Source: Candidatus Desulfosporosinus nitrosoreducens (GTDB lineage Bacteria; Bacillota; Desulfitobacteriia; Desulfitobacteriales; Desulfitobacteriaceae). Taken from it: a stretch of 38,090 nt of DNA. The position numbers and the translations under genes were made by a program. The stretch is taken from assembly GCF_030954495.1 (NCBI RefSeq), contig NZ_JAVHUW010000021.1, positions 1 to 38,090 on the forward strand, in the 5' to 3' direction. Shown piece by piece: positions 8,241 through 17,518 of the stretch (position 1 is its first letter; the number at the start of each line of letters is the position of its first letter). Below the pieces are notes generated by a model that saw only the letters and a list, made by a program, of their open reading frames with translations, was not told the origin of the DNA and searched no databases.

Positions 8241-9107
8241 TTACCCGGCTGTTTTCGGCAGCGGATCAAGAAACACCAAAGCAGCCCAAATTCCTATATC
8301 GGAAAACAGTAACGGCGCCAAACCGGGCGCTTCGTAGAATATTTTTGCCCAAACGATACTCCCTCTTCCGGCCAAATCAGTTGTCAGATGGAAAGCAAAA
8401 CCTAACAGGCCTACGGCCAGGCAGAGCGCGATTGTAACTATATATAAAAGGGATAGTCCTTTCTCCTCTCTGCTGAAGGCTTGCAGTAATACTACCATTC
8501 CGGCAAAAATTCCGGTGTAAACCGGAACCCAGGTATATACATTCGTGAACCCTGTCCGGGCGTGATCAAAAAATGCAACTAACCCCGTCGCAAAAAACCA
8601 GAATGCTGTAACAAAGAGCAAATGGCGGGTTTTATTGGTAAAACCGTATTTTCTATAGTCCGGCCGGTCGTCCCTGCCCGCCAATAATCCAATCAGACCT
8701 AAGGCCACAAAGGCTAAAGGCGCAAAGACCGGATTAGAGTTGATTAAACCGGCAAAGGATACGGAATTTCCCGCCGCTGAAGCTTGCAGATGGAAACCGA
8801 ATCCTAAGACCCCGATAATGGTTCCGGCAAACATCATGACAAAATAGATCAATCTGCTCAAACCGGAACGGGGGACGAGCAGTAGCAGCAAAGCAGCCAA
8901 GGCAGCTAAGGGTGAGTAGATGATCGGTATCCACTCATAAAGCGGAAAAAAACTGTTTTCGGAATGAGCGATCAAGACGTCGACAAATACTATCACATAG
9001 TTTAAAAACAGATAGGCTAATATTAAGCTGGTTTTACCCCAAGGAACTTCTACATCCTCAGCGGTCAGCCAGCGGTAAACAAAGTGCGTTGTCGTTGCAG
9101 ACCTCAT
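8241..9107 (-). CDS. eight-helix membrane protein with internal duplication, partner of the octahaem cytochrome
   Basis: A 288-residue integral membrane protein with about eight hydrophobic helices. Residues ~25-145 and ~160-285 are clearly two copies of one unit: GVLGFGFHLQ (99-108) against GLLGFAFHLT (233-242), WIPIIY against WVPVYT, GLSRLIYF against GLSLLYIV, and APLAF against APLLF. Each copy keeps one His inside its membrane helix (106 and 240), which could ligate haem or a quinone. It starts 14 bases after the stop of the octahaem gene with AAGGGGGAG directly before its ATG, so the two are translated as one unit. A role as membrane anchor and electron link between the quinone pool and the extracytoplasmic cytochrome is inference. 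I do not recognise a named family. Confidence 0.8.
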   Translation of the reverse strand: MRSATTTHFVYRWLTAEDVEVPWGKTSLILAYLFLNYVIVFVDVLIAHSENSFFPLYEWIPIIYSPLAALAALLLLLVPRSGLSRLIYFVMMFAGTIIGVLGFGFHLQASAAGNSVSFAGLINSNPVFAPLAFVALGLIGLLAGRDDRPDYRKYGFTNKTRHLLFVTAFWFFATGLVAFFDHARTGFTNVYTWVPVYTGIFAGMVVLLQAFSREEKGLSLLYIVTIALCLAVGLLGFAFHLTTDLAGRGSIVWAKIFYEAPGLAPLLFSDIGIWAALVFLDPLPKTAG

Positions 9108-9121
9108 ACAGCTCCCCCTTC

Positions 9122-10381
9122 CTACGGATTCTTAGTAGATTTACTGGTATCCTGAGCTGTCGACTGACGGGGACCTTTGGAGCGTATATCGGCATCCCAT
9201 TCTTTTAATTCCGTTAAATCCAGCAATTGCTCATAGATGCCATGCCACTGTACATAGTCGGGACCGTTCATGAAGGCTCCGAAGCGCATTCTCCTGCCTT
9301 CGTGGTGCCAAATCTCAAACCCTTTGAAGTCTACAGAGCTGGAGAAGGGGGCACTGGGGATCAGCTTTTCATTTTTTAGGTTCTTAATAATCGTTTGGGC
9401 AGTGGCAATATTTGAGTTGCCTTGTTGGACAACTTTATCGGCGTTATCATATAGATTTTGAATAAAACTGTTAGCGTGACATTCCAAACAGACGGTTTGC
9501 ATAGTTTGTCTGTGTGTCTGCCAATCCGGACGTTTTACCGCTTGAGCAGGTGTCAGCATCCAGCTTAACCTCTCGCCCACATTATGCGTCCCCGGGGCTG
9601 CGCCAAAAGCACTGATATGGCAAATAGCACAGGTAGGTGCGCTGAAATTCTTACTGGATAAAGTGCCTGCCGGGGCATTCCAATCCCAGGTACTGCCTTT
9701 GTCCGCATACTGCACTCCGTGCAATGACTCCTCATAAATTTCTTTTTGCGGATGATCAGGGCCTAAATGACAGGAACCACAGACTTCCGGTTTTCGTACC
9801 TGAGCAAGGGAAAAGGAATGGCTTAAATGGCACTTGCTGCAATCACCGAAAGAACCGTCCGCATTGGGCTTTCCAATGCCATGACAAACTTCACAGGCCA
9901 TTTTGGTTATATCAGGGCTCTCCAAATGATAGAGATCGTTATAGCTCCCGGTTGAGGACAGGCCATACTGCTGTAATTGTTTATCTGTAAAAGCTGTTGC
10001 CCCTGTCTGAGCATACCAAGCCGGCGCACTGTGACGGCTGTGGTCAAATTGCTGGCTTTGAGCCGGATGACAGCGGGAACAATTCAAAGGAGTTGGTTTG
10101 AACACTATTTGATTATCGTAGTGGTTGACAGTCAGCTTTCCTCCCGGATCACCCCGGTGACAGTCTAAACAGCTTACCTTATTGGCCGCGTGTTTGCTTT
10201 CACCATATTGCTTGACAATTCCGGGGGTGGTCTGATTATGACAACTAAGGCAGCTCCCCCCATTCCCTGCAAAATTCCGGGCGACAGGGCTGCTCCCGCT
10301 GCTGAAGTTCCACCAATTTAATAATAAACCGACTGCTATTGTTGCTAAAAGGGCGAGGATTAAATTCCGCCATATAGTCAT
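9122..10381 (-). CDS. octahaem cytochrome c, hydroxylamine oxidoreductase-like
   Basis: About 419 residues: a short N-terminus, one hydrophobic helix (about 4-22, LILALLATIAVGLLL) acting as uncleaved anchor or signal, then a secreted domain with eight CXXCH haem sites starting near residues 44, 71, 101, 163, 181, 201, 251 and 298. The part after the last haem carries HHEGRRMRFGAFMNGPDYVQ and QWHGIYE, resembling the C-terminal helical part of the HAO family. In anaerobes such proteins usually reduce nitrite or hydroxylamine rather than oxidise it; whether the P460-type tyrosine cross-link exists cannot be told. The start is uncertain. ATG 10381 has only AT-rich sequence just before it, while AGGAGGTG lies some 30 bases upstream. 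A TTG at 10426 would put that site inside the gene. Confidence 0.88.
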   Translation of the reverse strand: MTIWRNLILALLATIAVGLLLNWWNFSSGSSPVARNFAGNGGSCLSCHNQTTPGIVKQYGESKHAANKVSCLDCHRGDPGGKLTVNHYDNQIVFKPTPLNCSRCHPAQSQQFDHSRHSAPAWYAQTGATAFTDKQLQQYGLSSTGSYNDLYHLESPDITKMACEVCHGIGKPNADGSFGDCSKCHLSHSFSLAQVRKPEVCGSCHLGPDHPQKEIYEESLHGVQYADKGSTWDWNAPAGTLSSKNFSAPTCAICHISAFGAAPGTHNVGERLSWMLTPAQAVKRPDWQTHRQTMQTVCLECHANSFIQNLYDNADKVVQQGNSNIATAQTIIKNLKNEKLIPSAPFSSSVDFKGFEIWHHEGRRMRFGAFMNGPDYVQWHGIYEQLLDLTELKEWDADIRSKGPRQSTAQDTSKSTKNP

Positions 10382-10717
10382 TTTTTTTATATCGTTATGG
10401 ATACGGATACACCTCCTACCTACCAAGTAGTCTTAGTATGAATCAGAAAACATATCCTAAACATGGTAAATAATAGCTTAAGCCGCGCAGGCGGCTGCCT
10501 GGTTGAACTTACGCCGGAAGAAAATTGCCAGATAAAGCTTTACTTTCCGGCAGCACAAAGAGCGGAAACTCCGTAAGGAATTTCCGCCCCTATTTTTACA
10601 GGAAATTATTAGGTTTTACCTTTAATCAGGCGAAGCCTCATTTAGCCACAATACTTGTGATCAAAGGAGTTCGGAGTTGTGTGCTTACGGACTTCCATTG
10701 ACCCTATATCAGGGAAA
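10382..10717. other. intergenic region between fhs and the octahaem gene
   Basis: About 336 bases without a gene. It holds the AGGAGG and leader of the octahaem gene (10410-10417) and a 19-nt repeat (10487-10505). It also holds a hairpin with arms GCGGAAA (10562-10568) and TTTCCGC (10581-10587) that could end the fhs transcript from the other side. No sigma-54 site or clear sigma-70 promoter was recognised. Confidence 0.4.
10487..10505 (+). repeat. 19-nt dispersed repeat, copy 1
   Basis: GCAGGCGGCTGCCTGGTTG, identical to 25685-25703. CAGGC and GCCTG inside it can form a small hairpin. Both copies are intergenic. Confidence 0.5.
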
Positions 10718-12388
10718 CTAGAACAATCCTGTAATAACTCCCTCAGAGTCAATATCCATTCTCGTCGCCGCCGGACGTTTGGGCAAACCGGGCATTGTCA
10801 TGATTGCGCCCGTAATTGCCACCAGGAATCCAGCGCCTGCCGAGAGCCGAATTTCCCGTACCGTGATCGTGAAGCCCGTTGGCCGTCCTAAACGCGCAGC
10901 GTCATCGGAAAGCGAGTACTGGGTCTTAGCCATACAGATCGGCAAATTGCCGTATCCCATCTCCACATATTTCTTGATGGACGCCTGGGCCCCTTTGTCA
11001 AAAACAACACCGGCCGCACCGTAAATCTCCTTGGCTATGGTTGAGATTTTCTCTTCAATGGACAAATCCAGCTCATAAAGTTCCTTGAACTTGGATTCCC
11101 GGCGTTCGAGCACAGAGAGAACGGTTTCCGCCAGTTCAATCCCACCTTCCCCGCCGCGCGTAAATACTTCGGAAAGGGCAACTTCCGCACCCAACTCTTG
11201 GCAGCGTTCCCGCACCAAGCTAAGCTCGGCTTCTGTGTCTGTAGGGAAGCGGTTAATAGCCACAACGGCCGGAACCCCAAATTTGGCCATGTTTTCAATA
11301 TGTTTCTCCAGATTGACCACACCCCGGGCCAAGGCCCCCAGGTCTTCTCTGTCCAGTTGGTCTTTAGCCAGACCGCCGTTCATTTTCAAAGCCCGCACCG
11401 TTGCCACAATCACAACGGCTTCAGGCTTCAAGCCGCCAAAGCGGCATTTCAGATCGAAAAACTTCTCGGCTCCCAGGTCGGCGCCGAAACCGGCTTCCGT
11501 GACCAGGTAATCGGCTAATTTGAGACCGAGCTTGGTGGCCATAATGCTGTTGCAACCGTGGGCAATGTTGGCAAAGGGTCCGCCATGAATAAACACCGGG
11601 GTGTTTTCCAAGGTCTGGACAAGGTTCGGTTTAATGGCATCTTTCATCAAAAGGGCCATAGCACCTTCCGCTTCCAGATCATGGGCGGTGACCGGTTTTC
11701 CGTCGTAGGTATAGGCCACAACAATCTTGCCGAAGCGCTCTTTGAGATCCATCAGATCGCTGGCTAAGCAGAGAATTGCCATGACTTCCGAAGCGACGGT
11801 GATATCATAGCCGCTTTCCCGCGGGACCCCTTCTGTTCTGCCGCCCAAACCGATGACAAGCTTGCGCAGGGCGCGGTCGTTCATATCGACAACCCGGCGG
11901 AAGACAATTTGCCGGGGATCGATATTTAAGGGGTTTCCCTGCTGGATGCTGTTGTCCAGCATCGCGGCTAAAAGGCTATGGGCCGAGGTGATGGCATGGA
12001 AATCGCCCGTAAAATGAAGGTTGATATCTTCCATAGGCACAACTTGAGCATACCCGCCTCCGGCAGCTCCTCCCTTGACTCCAAAGCAAGGGCCTAAAGA
12101 GGGTTCGCGGACGGCGATCATAGCCTTTTTGCCCATTTTCCAAAGTGCCTGTCCCAAGCCTACCGTCGTTGTTGTTTTTCCTTCTCCGGCGGGGGTAGGG
12201 TTAATCGCCGTCACTAAGATAAGTTTGCCATTGGGCTTATCCTTTAAGCGCTTCCAGACGTCCAAACTCACTTTAGCCTTGTATTTGCCGTACAATTCAA
12301 TGTCATCCTCTTGCAAATCCAGCGTTTGAGCAATTTCCACGATCGGTTTCATGACGGCTGCTTGGGCGATTTCAATATCGCTTTTCAT
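10718..12388 (-). CDS. fhs: formate-tetrahydrofolate ligase
   Basis: Formyl-THF synthetase, 556 residues, the usual full length. It joins formate to tetrahydrofolate with ATP in the cytoplasm, the first THF step of the methyl branch of the Wood-Ljungdahl pathway, and can run backwards to yield ATP. Seen are the P-loop-like [16 protein letters not shown] (residues ~65-80), [18 protein letters not shown] (~94-111), [30 protein letters not shown] and the C-terminal [19 protein letters not shown] is preceded by GAGGTAAGTAACT. It is the last gene on the strand after the corrinoid methyltransferase genes, about 290 bases downstream, so methyl groups loaded on THF by those enzymes could be oxidised to formate through it or used for acetyl-CoA synthesis. 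Confidence 0.97.
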   Translation of the reverse strand: MKSDIEIAQAAVMKPIVEIAQTLDLQEDDIELYGKYKAKVSLDVWKRLKDKPNGKLILVTAINPTPAGEGKTTTTVGLGQALWKMGKKAMIAVREPSLGPCFGVKGGAAGGGYAQVVPMEDINLHFTGDFHAITSAHSLLAAMLDNSIQQGNPLNIDPRQIVFRRVVDMNDRALRKLVIGLGGRTEGVPRESGYDITVASEVMAILCLASDLMDLKERFGKIVVAYTYDGKPVTAHDLEAEGAMALLMKDAIKPNLVQTLENTPVFIHGGPFANIAHGCNSIMATKLGLKLADYLVTEAGFGADLGAEKFFDLKCRFGGLKPEAVVIVATVRALKMNGGLAKDQLDREDLGALARGVVNLEKHIENMAKFGVPAVVAINRFPTDTEAELSLVRERCQELGAEVALSEVFTRGGEGGIELAETVLSVLERRESKFKELYELDLSIEEKISTIAKEIYGAAGVVFDKGAQASIKKYVEMGYGNLPICMAKTQYSLSDDAARLGRPTGFTITVREIRLSAGAGFLVAITGAIMTMPGLPKRPAATRMDIDSEGVITGLF

Positions 12389-12679
12389 AGTTACTTACCT
12401 CATTTCTGATTAGACTATTTTACTTGATCTTCAACCCTGAAATCATAGACCTGGCCAAAACTTCCAAGCCCGGGTCTTTAATTCCTGTACGGACTGACAG
12501 CCGGAAGGCATGTCCGGCTTTCGTTGCAGCTCAGCATATATTTTGCTCATATTCCATTTCTAAAATCCATAGAATATTCTCGATCCCGATCCATAAGAGG
12601 GCTAAATATTTTAGTGCTGGAAGGAAATTTTGCAGGCAAGCCGTAAATAAAGGGAAAGCTTCCTTATCGTCTGAGTGGT

Positions 12680-13657
12680 TTAGAACATTTCTTTACTCAT
12701 TTTATCGATGGCTGCACTTGCCGACTCATAAACTCCCGGAAAGGAACTGAAATTTAAACCTTGAGTTAAATTAGGAATAAAGTATAGCTTGCCGCAATTT
12801 CTGCAAGCTCTCTCCACTTCGCGGGCAATTATTTCCGGTGTCCAAGCCGGGAAATCAACGACACCGCTGTCGATATCTCCCATGAAGCTGATTTGTTTAC
12901 CGTAGTTCTTAATCAGCTCAGGTGTGTTGTTTGTCGTCATAACTCCCTGCCAGATATCAATTCCCATCTCGATCATATAAGGAACCAAGTTAGCCGCATA
13001 GGAGTCGCTATGGTGCACGATCAGTTCGACGCCATGGTCCTTGTAATAGCCATATATTTTTTTGTAGGCCGGCAGAAAAAACTCTTCGAACATCGCCGGG
13101 GAAATGAAGGAAGATTTTTGACTGCCCCAATCATCATGATGGAAGAGGGCGTCTGGCTGAAGACGCTCAATCAGTATTTTGGCCAAACCCAACTCGAATT
13201 CTGTTAAGTAAGCAATAAGTTCATGCATGGCTTCGGGTTCTTCATATAAAGCCATTAAGGCATCTTCCATGCTCATAAGATGGTGACACATTTCAAAAAC
13301 GCCCGGCGCTACAAAGGCTGTGACAAATTTATCCTTGCGGTCCACCGAATTAGCATGAGCCACGGCGGCAGCCCAGGCTTCGTCGGAATTCTCAATGACC
13401 GGCGCCTTAACATATTTTTTCCACTCTGTAATATCTTTCAATACTTTGTGCTCGGCGTCATGCACCGGAAACTGACCAAGCTGGCCTTCCGGCCATCTGA
13501 AGGTAATACCCCAATCATTCTTAAATTCCGTACCCGGCTCACACATGAACTTTATGGGCATTTCCAAAATTATTTCCATGAATTCATACTGATTTACGAA
13601 GCGATCCGGATTTCCTCCTTTGATCGTTTCCAGTAAATTTTGCCTTTTCGTTAACAT
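12680..13657 (-). CDS. UroD-like corrinoid methyltransferase (methyltransferase I)
   Basis: A 325-residue member of the uroporphyrinogen decarboxylase superfamily that includes MtaA/CmuA and the substrate methyltransferases of O-demethylase systems. Seen are FHHDDWGSQKSSFISPAMFEEF (about 168-189), VELIVHHSDSYAANLVPYM (about 205-223), WQGVMTTNN and ISFMGDIDSG. The Cys of the His-x-Cys zinc motif of MtaA is replaced (HHSD), so metal binding differs, as in the demethylase branch. Immediately upstream lie the corrinoid protein (14 bases away) and the methyl-THF methyltransferase. The three together match the MT I / corrinoid protein / MT II arrangement that moves a methyl group from a donor, often a methoxylated aromatic, to THF. 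The substrate cannot be deduced. AAGGGGATAG precedes the ATG. Confidence 0.85.
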   Translation of the reverse strand: MLTKRQNLLETIKGGNPDRFVNQYEFMEIILEMPIKFMCEPGTEFKNDWGITFRWPEGQLGQFPVHDAEHKVLKDITEWKKYVKAPVIENSDEAWAAAVAHANSVDRKDKFVTAFVAPGVFEMCHHLMSMEDALMALYEEPEAMHELIAYLTEFELGLAKILIERLQPDALFHHDDWGSQKSSFISPAMFEEFFLPAYKKIYGYYKDHGVELIVHHSDSYAANLVPYMIEMGIDIWQGVMTTNNTPELIKNYGKQISFMGDIDSGVVDFPAWTPEIIAREVERACRNCGKLYFIPNLTQGLNFSSFPGVYESASAAIDKMSKEMF

Positions 13658-13671
13658 TGTTACTATCCCCT

Positions 13672-14325
13672 TTAACTGTTTGATGATGTATGAGAAGCAC
13701 TTACTAATGCCTGAGCTTTGACGGCGGCGCTTCCCGCATCGGGAGCAAAGCCGTCTGCACCAATTTCATCTGCGTATTCCTGGGTTACGGGCGCACCGCC
13801 GACAATGACCTTGAACCCCGTTAAGCCACTGGCTTTGAGTTCTTGAATCGTTTTTTTCATCGCTGTCATTGTCGTTGTGAGAAGACCTGAGCATGCTACT
13901 AAAGTTACGTTTTCATTTTCTTTGACAGCCGCAATAAATTTGGCTGCGGAAACATCTACGCCGAGATCGACCATATTAAAACCGGCACTTTCGAGCATCA
14001 TTTTAACAAGGTTTTTGCCAATATCGTGAAGGTCCCCTTCCACAGTGCCAATAATGCATGTTCCCAAAGAAGAAGCGCTGTCACTCACAAGATGAGGTTT
14101 GAGCACTTCAACCCCTTTGGACATTGCTTTAGCGGCCATCAGCATTTCCGGCACAAAAATTTCCCCGGCAGAAAACCGGTCGCCGACGATGCCCATGGAG
14201 TCAACCATCACTTGGAGAATATCTTCCGCGGAACCACCTTCATTTAATGCTTCTTGTACCAAGTCCGGAACAAGCTTAGCCTTGCCCTTTTCTATATTTG
14301 TTTTGATATCCGCAATTTTGGACAT
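13672..14325 (-). CDS. corrinoid (B12-binding) methyl carrier protein
   Basis: A 217-residue methyltransferase cognate corrinoid protein. The N-terminal helical cap (about 1-88) is followed by the Rossmann B12 domain with the base-off motif EGDLHDIGKN (about 96-105), whose His ligates cobalt. VACSGLLTTTM (~143-153) and VIVGGAPV (~174-181) complete the SxL and GG motifs. It carries the methyl group as methyl-Co(III) between the UroD-like enzyme and the methyl-THF methyltransferase encoded on either side. GAGGAGGAATTACAA precedes the ATG. The ATP-dependent reactivase that such proteins need is not in this window. Confidence 0.95.
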   Translation of the reverse strand: MSKIADIKTNIEKGKAKLVPDLVQEALNEGGSAEDILQVMVDSMGIVGDRFSAGEIFVPEMLMAAKAMSKGVEVLKPHLVSDSASSLGTCIIGTVEGDLHDIGKNLVKMMLESAGFNMVDLGVDVSAAKFIAAVKENENVTLVACSGLLTTTMTAMKKTIQELKASGLTGFKVIVGGAPVTQEYADEIGADGFAPDAGSAAVKAQALVSASHTSSNS

Positions 14326-14349
14326 TTGTAATTCCTCCTCTTGATTAGT

Positions 14350-15165
14350 CTATTTGCTTATTTTCTGGCCGAATTTTCCTTCCCGGTAGGCCCCAATGTA
14401 TTCCATACAATATTCGTCCCTGCCCAACAGTGCTTCCGTCGCGAAAATCATACCCATCAAATCCTTGTTCGTCGGGTCGATGATTGCACTGTCCATGCCG
14501 GAGTTCATAGCTAAAACGATAAAGGCCTGATTGACAAGTTTCCTTGCCGGAAGATTAAAGGAAATATTGCTGGCCCCGCCTATCACATGAATTTGGGGAT
14601 ACTGTGCTTTGATTTCTTTCACAACTTCGGTTATGGTGTTAATGCCGTCTTCTGAGGTGCAAAGCATTTGTACTAAGGGGTCAATGTGCAGGCGCGAAGG
14701 AGCGATGTGATACTCTTGGGCTTTTTTCATAATTTCCGCGAATACTTCCAGGCGTTTTTGGCCTGTCTGAGGAATCCCGCTGTCATCGCATAAGAGAGCA
14801 GCACATTCCCATTGGGTATCAGCGATTAGAGGAAAGACGAGATCGATTTTATTTCCTTCCATGGATACAGAATTGATAAGGCCCGGTTTGTTGCACAATT
14901 TAACGGCTTCAGCGCAGATGCGGGCGTTGGGGCTGTCTATGGATATAGGTGTCTCACTAACCTCCTGGACCAAATCGATTAACCATTTCATGGTTTCAAG
15001 TTCAAGATCGTCTACAACCGATGCGCAAACATCAAGGAATTTTGCTCCTGCCTCGGCTTGAATTTTAGCAAGGTTTTGGATGAATTCTGCATCTTTGTTG
15101 GCAATTGCCTTAGCTACGGAAGGAATTGCACCGTTGATTTTTTCACCGATGATTATCAAAGTCAC
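14350..15165 (-). CDS. methyltetrahydrofolate:corrinoid methyltransferase (methyltransferase II)
   Basis: A 271-residue TIM-barrel protein of the pterin-binding (DHPS-like) family, as in AcsE/MtgA/O-demethylase MT II. It transfers methyl groups between the corrinoid protein and tetrahydrofolate. Motifs: IIIGEKINGA (4-13), GAKFLDVCASVVDD (~40-53), SIDSPN (~73-78), INSVSMEG (~96-103), LHIDPLV and VIGGASNISFNLPAR (~194-208). It is the first gene of the minus-strand methyl-transfer operon. Translation begins at GTG 15165 close behind GGAGGTAGA. Reversible: the direction depends on whether the cell demethylates a donor or methylates the corrinoid. Confidence 0.93.
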   Translation of the reverse strand: MTLIIIGEKINGAIPSVAKAIANKDAEFIQNLAKIQAEAGAKFLDVCASVVDDLELETMKWLIDLVQEVSETPISIDSPNARICAEAVKLCNKPGLINSVSMEGNKIDLVFPLIADTQWECAALLCDDSGIPQTGQKRLEVFAEIMKKAQEYHIAPSRLHIDPLVQMLCTSEDGINTITEVVKEIKAQYPQIHVIGGASNISFNLPARKLVNQAFIVLAMNSGMDSAIIDPTNKDLMGMIFATEALLGRDEYCMEYIGAYREGKFGQKISK

Positions 15166-15348
15166 TCTACCTCCATTAGTAATTTTCCTTTTTTCACCCC
15201 TAAATTAGCTTTGAAACAGTATGCACGGGAATATCCAAATGAGAGCTTAAAAATTTGAAAACCTATGGCTATGAAGCCTTGTATTTTGGGTATAAAATAG
15301 GAATTGCAGAAAGCTGTCCTCTCACCTCTCTAAAAGAAAATTTGTATA

Positions 15349-15409
15349 TACATCATGATGTTATATATTCTGTTTTTTAAATATTCTACCTTTGTAAGAT
15401 TTAACAAAG
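15349..15409. promoter_or_regulatory. dyads in the divergent promoter region
   Basis: Between the methyltransferase operon and the regulator lie a perfect 12-bp palindrome ACATCATGATGT (15350-15361), flanked by TATATA on both sides, and CTTTGT-N8-ACAAAG (15390-15409). Both are candidate binding sites for the divergently encoded PucR/CdaR-type regulator. Confidence 0.4.
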
Positions 15410-15469
15410 TATTCAGTGAAAACATTGCATTCTGCACAACTAGCTTAGTTAAGGAGGTCTTTCGCTTTG

Positions 15470-16711
15470 ATGGAGGATAATTTCCTGATTTCCCACTATT
15501 CCCTGGAACTCTTAAAAACGCTGACTAAAGACTCCGGACTGCAAGACCTTGTCGATTTGGGATACCGAATGTTGGGCAACCCCTTTACGATCACTGACCT
15601 TAGCGTTAAGCTTCTTGCTTCAACCGGTGAAACCCAGGTAACGGATGATCCTGTCTGGAATGAGCTGCAGAAGAATAAAAATTTTATTTTCCAGACCTAT
15701 TCTTATTACGCTAAGAACAGCTTGTTTGAGCAAATAGCGAACAATGAGGACCCTTTTTACTGGCTGGACCCCTATTGCAAGTACCCCAGGATTATCGGCA
15801 AAATTTCTATTCACAATAGAGACATGGCCGTTCTGGTTGTTTGCGCCCATAACCGCGAGTTCAAGGCAAGCGATAAAGACATTGTTTCTATCCTTTGTGA
15901 TGCCTGCTCGATCGAATTACAAAAAAATAAATATATTCATTTATCCCCGGGTTTGCTGCATCAGAACTTTTTGCTCGACCTGCTTGAGCGCAATATTGAA
16001 GACGGAAGAATCATCGCCGAACGGATGAAAGTCTTGAATTTAAAGTTAAAACGCAAACTGTTTGTCCTAAATTTGGATACACAAAATTTGGATATATCAA
16101 AGTCGACTCTTCCCTATCTGAGGGAAGAAATCGAGAAAAAATTAGCCAACGCTAAAGCCGTAATTTACAATCACAACCTTGTGATACTGGCCAGCTGTGA
16201 AAATGAACTGCATTTTTTGGAGGTCGAATTAAAGGCTTTAAAAGCATTTATCACTAACAATAATTTACAGGCCGGAATCAGCCGCTCTTTTACGGACCTG
16301 ACGGAGGTACGGGAACATTACCTGGAGTCCTTGGAAGCACTAAAGCTGGGAGAATTTCTTAAAAAAGAAGCTCATTTCTTTCGTTATGCCGATTATCTTA
16401 TTTATGATCTAATAAATTTTCATTGCGACAAAGAAAAATATAAAAAGTTTTTGCACCGTTCCTTATTAATGCTCATTGAATATGATCAAGAGAATAAGAC
16501 AGAATTTGCGCGCAGCCTGTATACTTATATCTGCAATTTTAAAAATGTCAAGGATTCCGCCACTGAATTGAATATCCATCGCAATACCATGTTCCATAGA
16601 ATTGAAAAAATAGAAAGCATACTAAATCTGGATTTAAATGATGGTGACATTTTATTTCAGCTTTATTTTTCTTATAAGATGCTGGAACTTTTAAAAGTTT
16701 CTTTGCCCTGA
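15470..16711 (+). CDS. PucR/CdaR-type transcriptional regulator
   Basis: A 413-residue regulator: an N-terminal sensor part (about 1-165) of GAF-like pattern, a middle degenerate GGDEF-like region (about 190-300) and the C-terminal PucR helix-turn-helix (about 350-405). The latter reads FKNVKDSATELNIHRNTMFH, where the Asn-Thr-(Met/Leu) recognition helix is typical. Such proteins sense a small molecule and control adjacent catabolic genes. It is transcribed away from the corrinoid methyltransferase operon, with about 300 bases of shared promoter region, so that operon is its likely target. AAGGAGG at 15451-15457 could serve ATG 15470 (12 bases) or the TTG one codon earlier (9 bases); the choice is open. 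Confidence 0.88.
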   Translation: MEDNFLISHYSLELLKTLTKDSGLQDLVDLGYRMLGNPFTITDLSVKLLASTGETQVTDDPVWNELQKNKNFIFQTYSYYAKNSLFEQIANNEDPFYWLDPYCKYPRIIGKISIHNRDMAVLVVCAHNREFKASDKDIVSILCDACSIELQKNKYIHLSPGLLHQNFLLDLLERNIEDGRIIAERMKVLNLKLKRKLFVLNLDTQNLDISKSTLPYLREEIEKKLANAKAVIYNHNLVILASCENELHFLEVELKALKAFITNNNLQAGISRSFTDLTEVREHYLESLEALKLGEFLKKEAHFFRYADYLIYDLINFHCDKEKYKKFLHRSLLMLIEYDQENKTEFARSLYTYICNFKNVKDSATELNIHRNTMFHRIEKIESILNLDLNDGDILFQLYFSYKMLELLKVSLP

Positions 16712-17044
16712 TTAATTGCATTCAGTTCTGTCTGCAACTTCTGAGTTACAATTTGCGAAGCTTTTTTCGCTGGCAGTTCAGTGAGCAGCAGACAGTGACA
16801 AGGAATGGCAAGGATTCCTTCTTTTTAGGGCCAGGGGACAGCATTATTGGTCTGCTTTTTATAGCTATCCTTGATGAAGCTGCTGGTACGGGGATTAGAA
16901 ATTCATGAAAAATTATAGGATATAGCAAAAAACGACAAGAAACACACTAATTTTAATGATATAGTTAAAGGCAACAATGGTGAGTTTCGGGGATAGCAAG
17001 AATTCCTATTGAGATAACTGCAACGCTAACTAGGGGGGAAATGA
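16712..17044. other. intergenic, 333 bases, no recognised gene
   Basis: Downstream of the PucR-type gene. The plus strand has an open stretch without a start codon, ending in a TGA around 16904-16906, whose translation includes LGPGDSIIGLLFIAILDEAA. I cannot assign it and treat it as chance or a remnant. The end of the region holds the GGGGGGAA ribosome binding site of the next gene. Confidence 0.3.
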
Positions 17045-17518
17045 GTGGTTCTAAATAATATAAAAGCTTTTTTTCTCCATTTAGGCTTAGACATCATAGT
17101 ATTGTTCCTCTTTTCTCCTATAATGGGCAAGTTTTTTGACCCAATGCCTTGGTCCACAGTGGTGCAAAGATTATTTGGATTATTATCCATAGTGTTATGT
17201 ATTTGCCTAGGATTATTGTTAACTTCACAAGATACAAAATATAAGAACTTTTTATCCTGTATATTACCAGCCATTATTGGTTTTTTAGTATGGCTTTATT
17301 GTTATGTCAATTGGCCGGACAATTTTAATAACAACGCTCATCCATCAGGATGGCGACTGGCGTATGTTCTTTACACATGCGACTCAATTTGGATGGTTGG
17401 TTTCTTTAACAATACCATCCCGTTTTATAACGCAAACGCAGCATCCATTTTCTCATTTATACCGTCTTTCTTGTTATTTATCGGTTTAGAATTAAAGGCT
17501 ATAATTATCAAAAAGTGA
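17045..17518 (+). CDS. small integral membrane protein, unknown
   Basis: A 157-residue hydrophobic protein with four likely membrane helices (about 7-27, 42-60, 70-88 and 132-152) and a hydrophilic loop (about 90-110, NWPDNFNNNAHPSGW) containing several aromatic residues and prolines. It starts at GTG 17045 six bases after GGGGGG; an ATG four bases upstream is in another frame and closes after five codons. Base composition is more A/T-rich than its neighbours. No family was recognised. The gene stands alone between the PucR-type regulator and panB. Confidence 0.7.
   Translation: MVLNNIKAFFLHLGLDIIVLFLFSPIMGKFFDPMPWSTVVQRLFGLLSIVLCICLGLLLTSQDTKYKNFLSCILPAIIGFLVWLYCYVNWPDNFNNNAHPSGWRLAYVLYTCDSIWMVGFFNNTIPFYNANAASIFSFIPSFLLFIGLELKAIIIKK

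Noticed and set aside
12389..12679. Plus-strand frame beginning at 12424 and a GCCGGA/TCCGGC hairpin in the gap before fhs
   Set aside because: The frame runs into the antisense of the methyltransferase gene and has no ribosome binding site; the hairpin has no T-run and was not called as a terminator.
16746..16928. 60-codon minus-strand frame after the PucR-type gene
   Set aside because: No ribosome binding site, and the opposite strand is equally open; no support for either.
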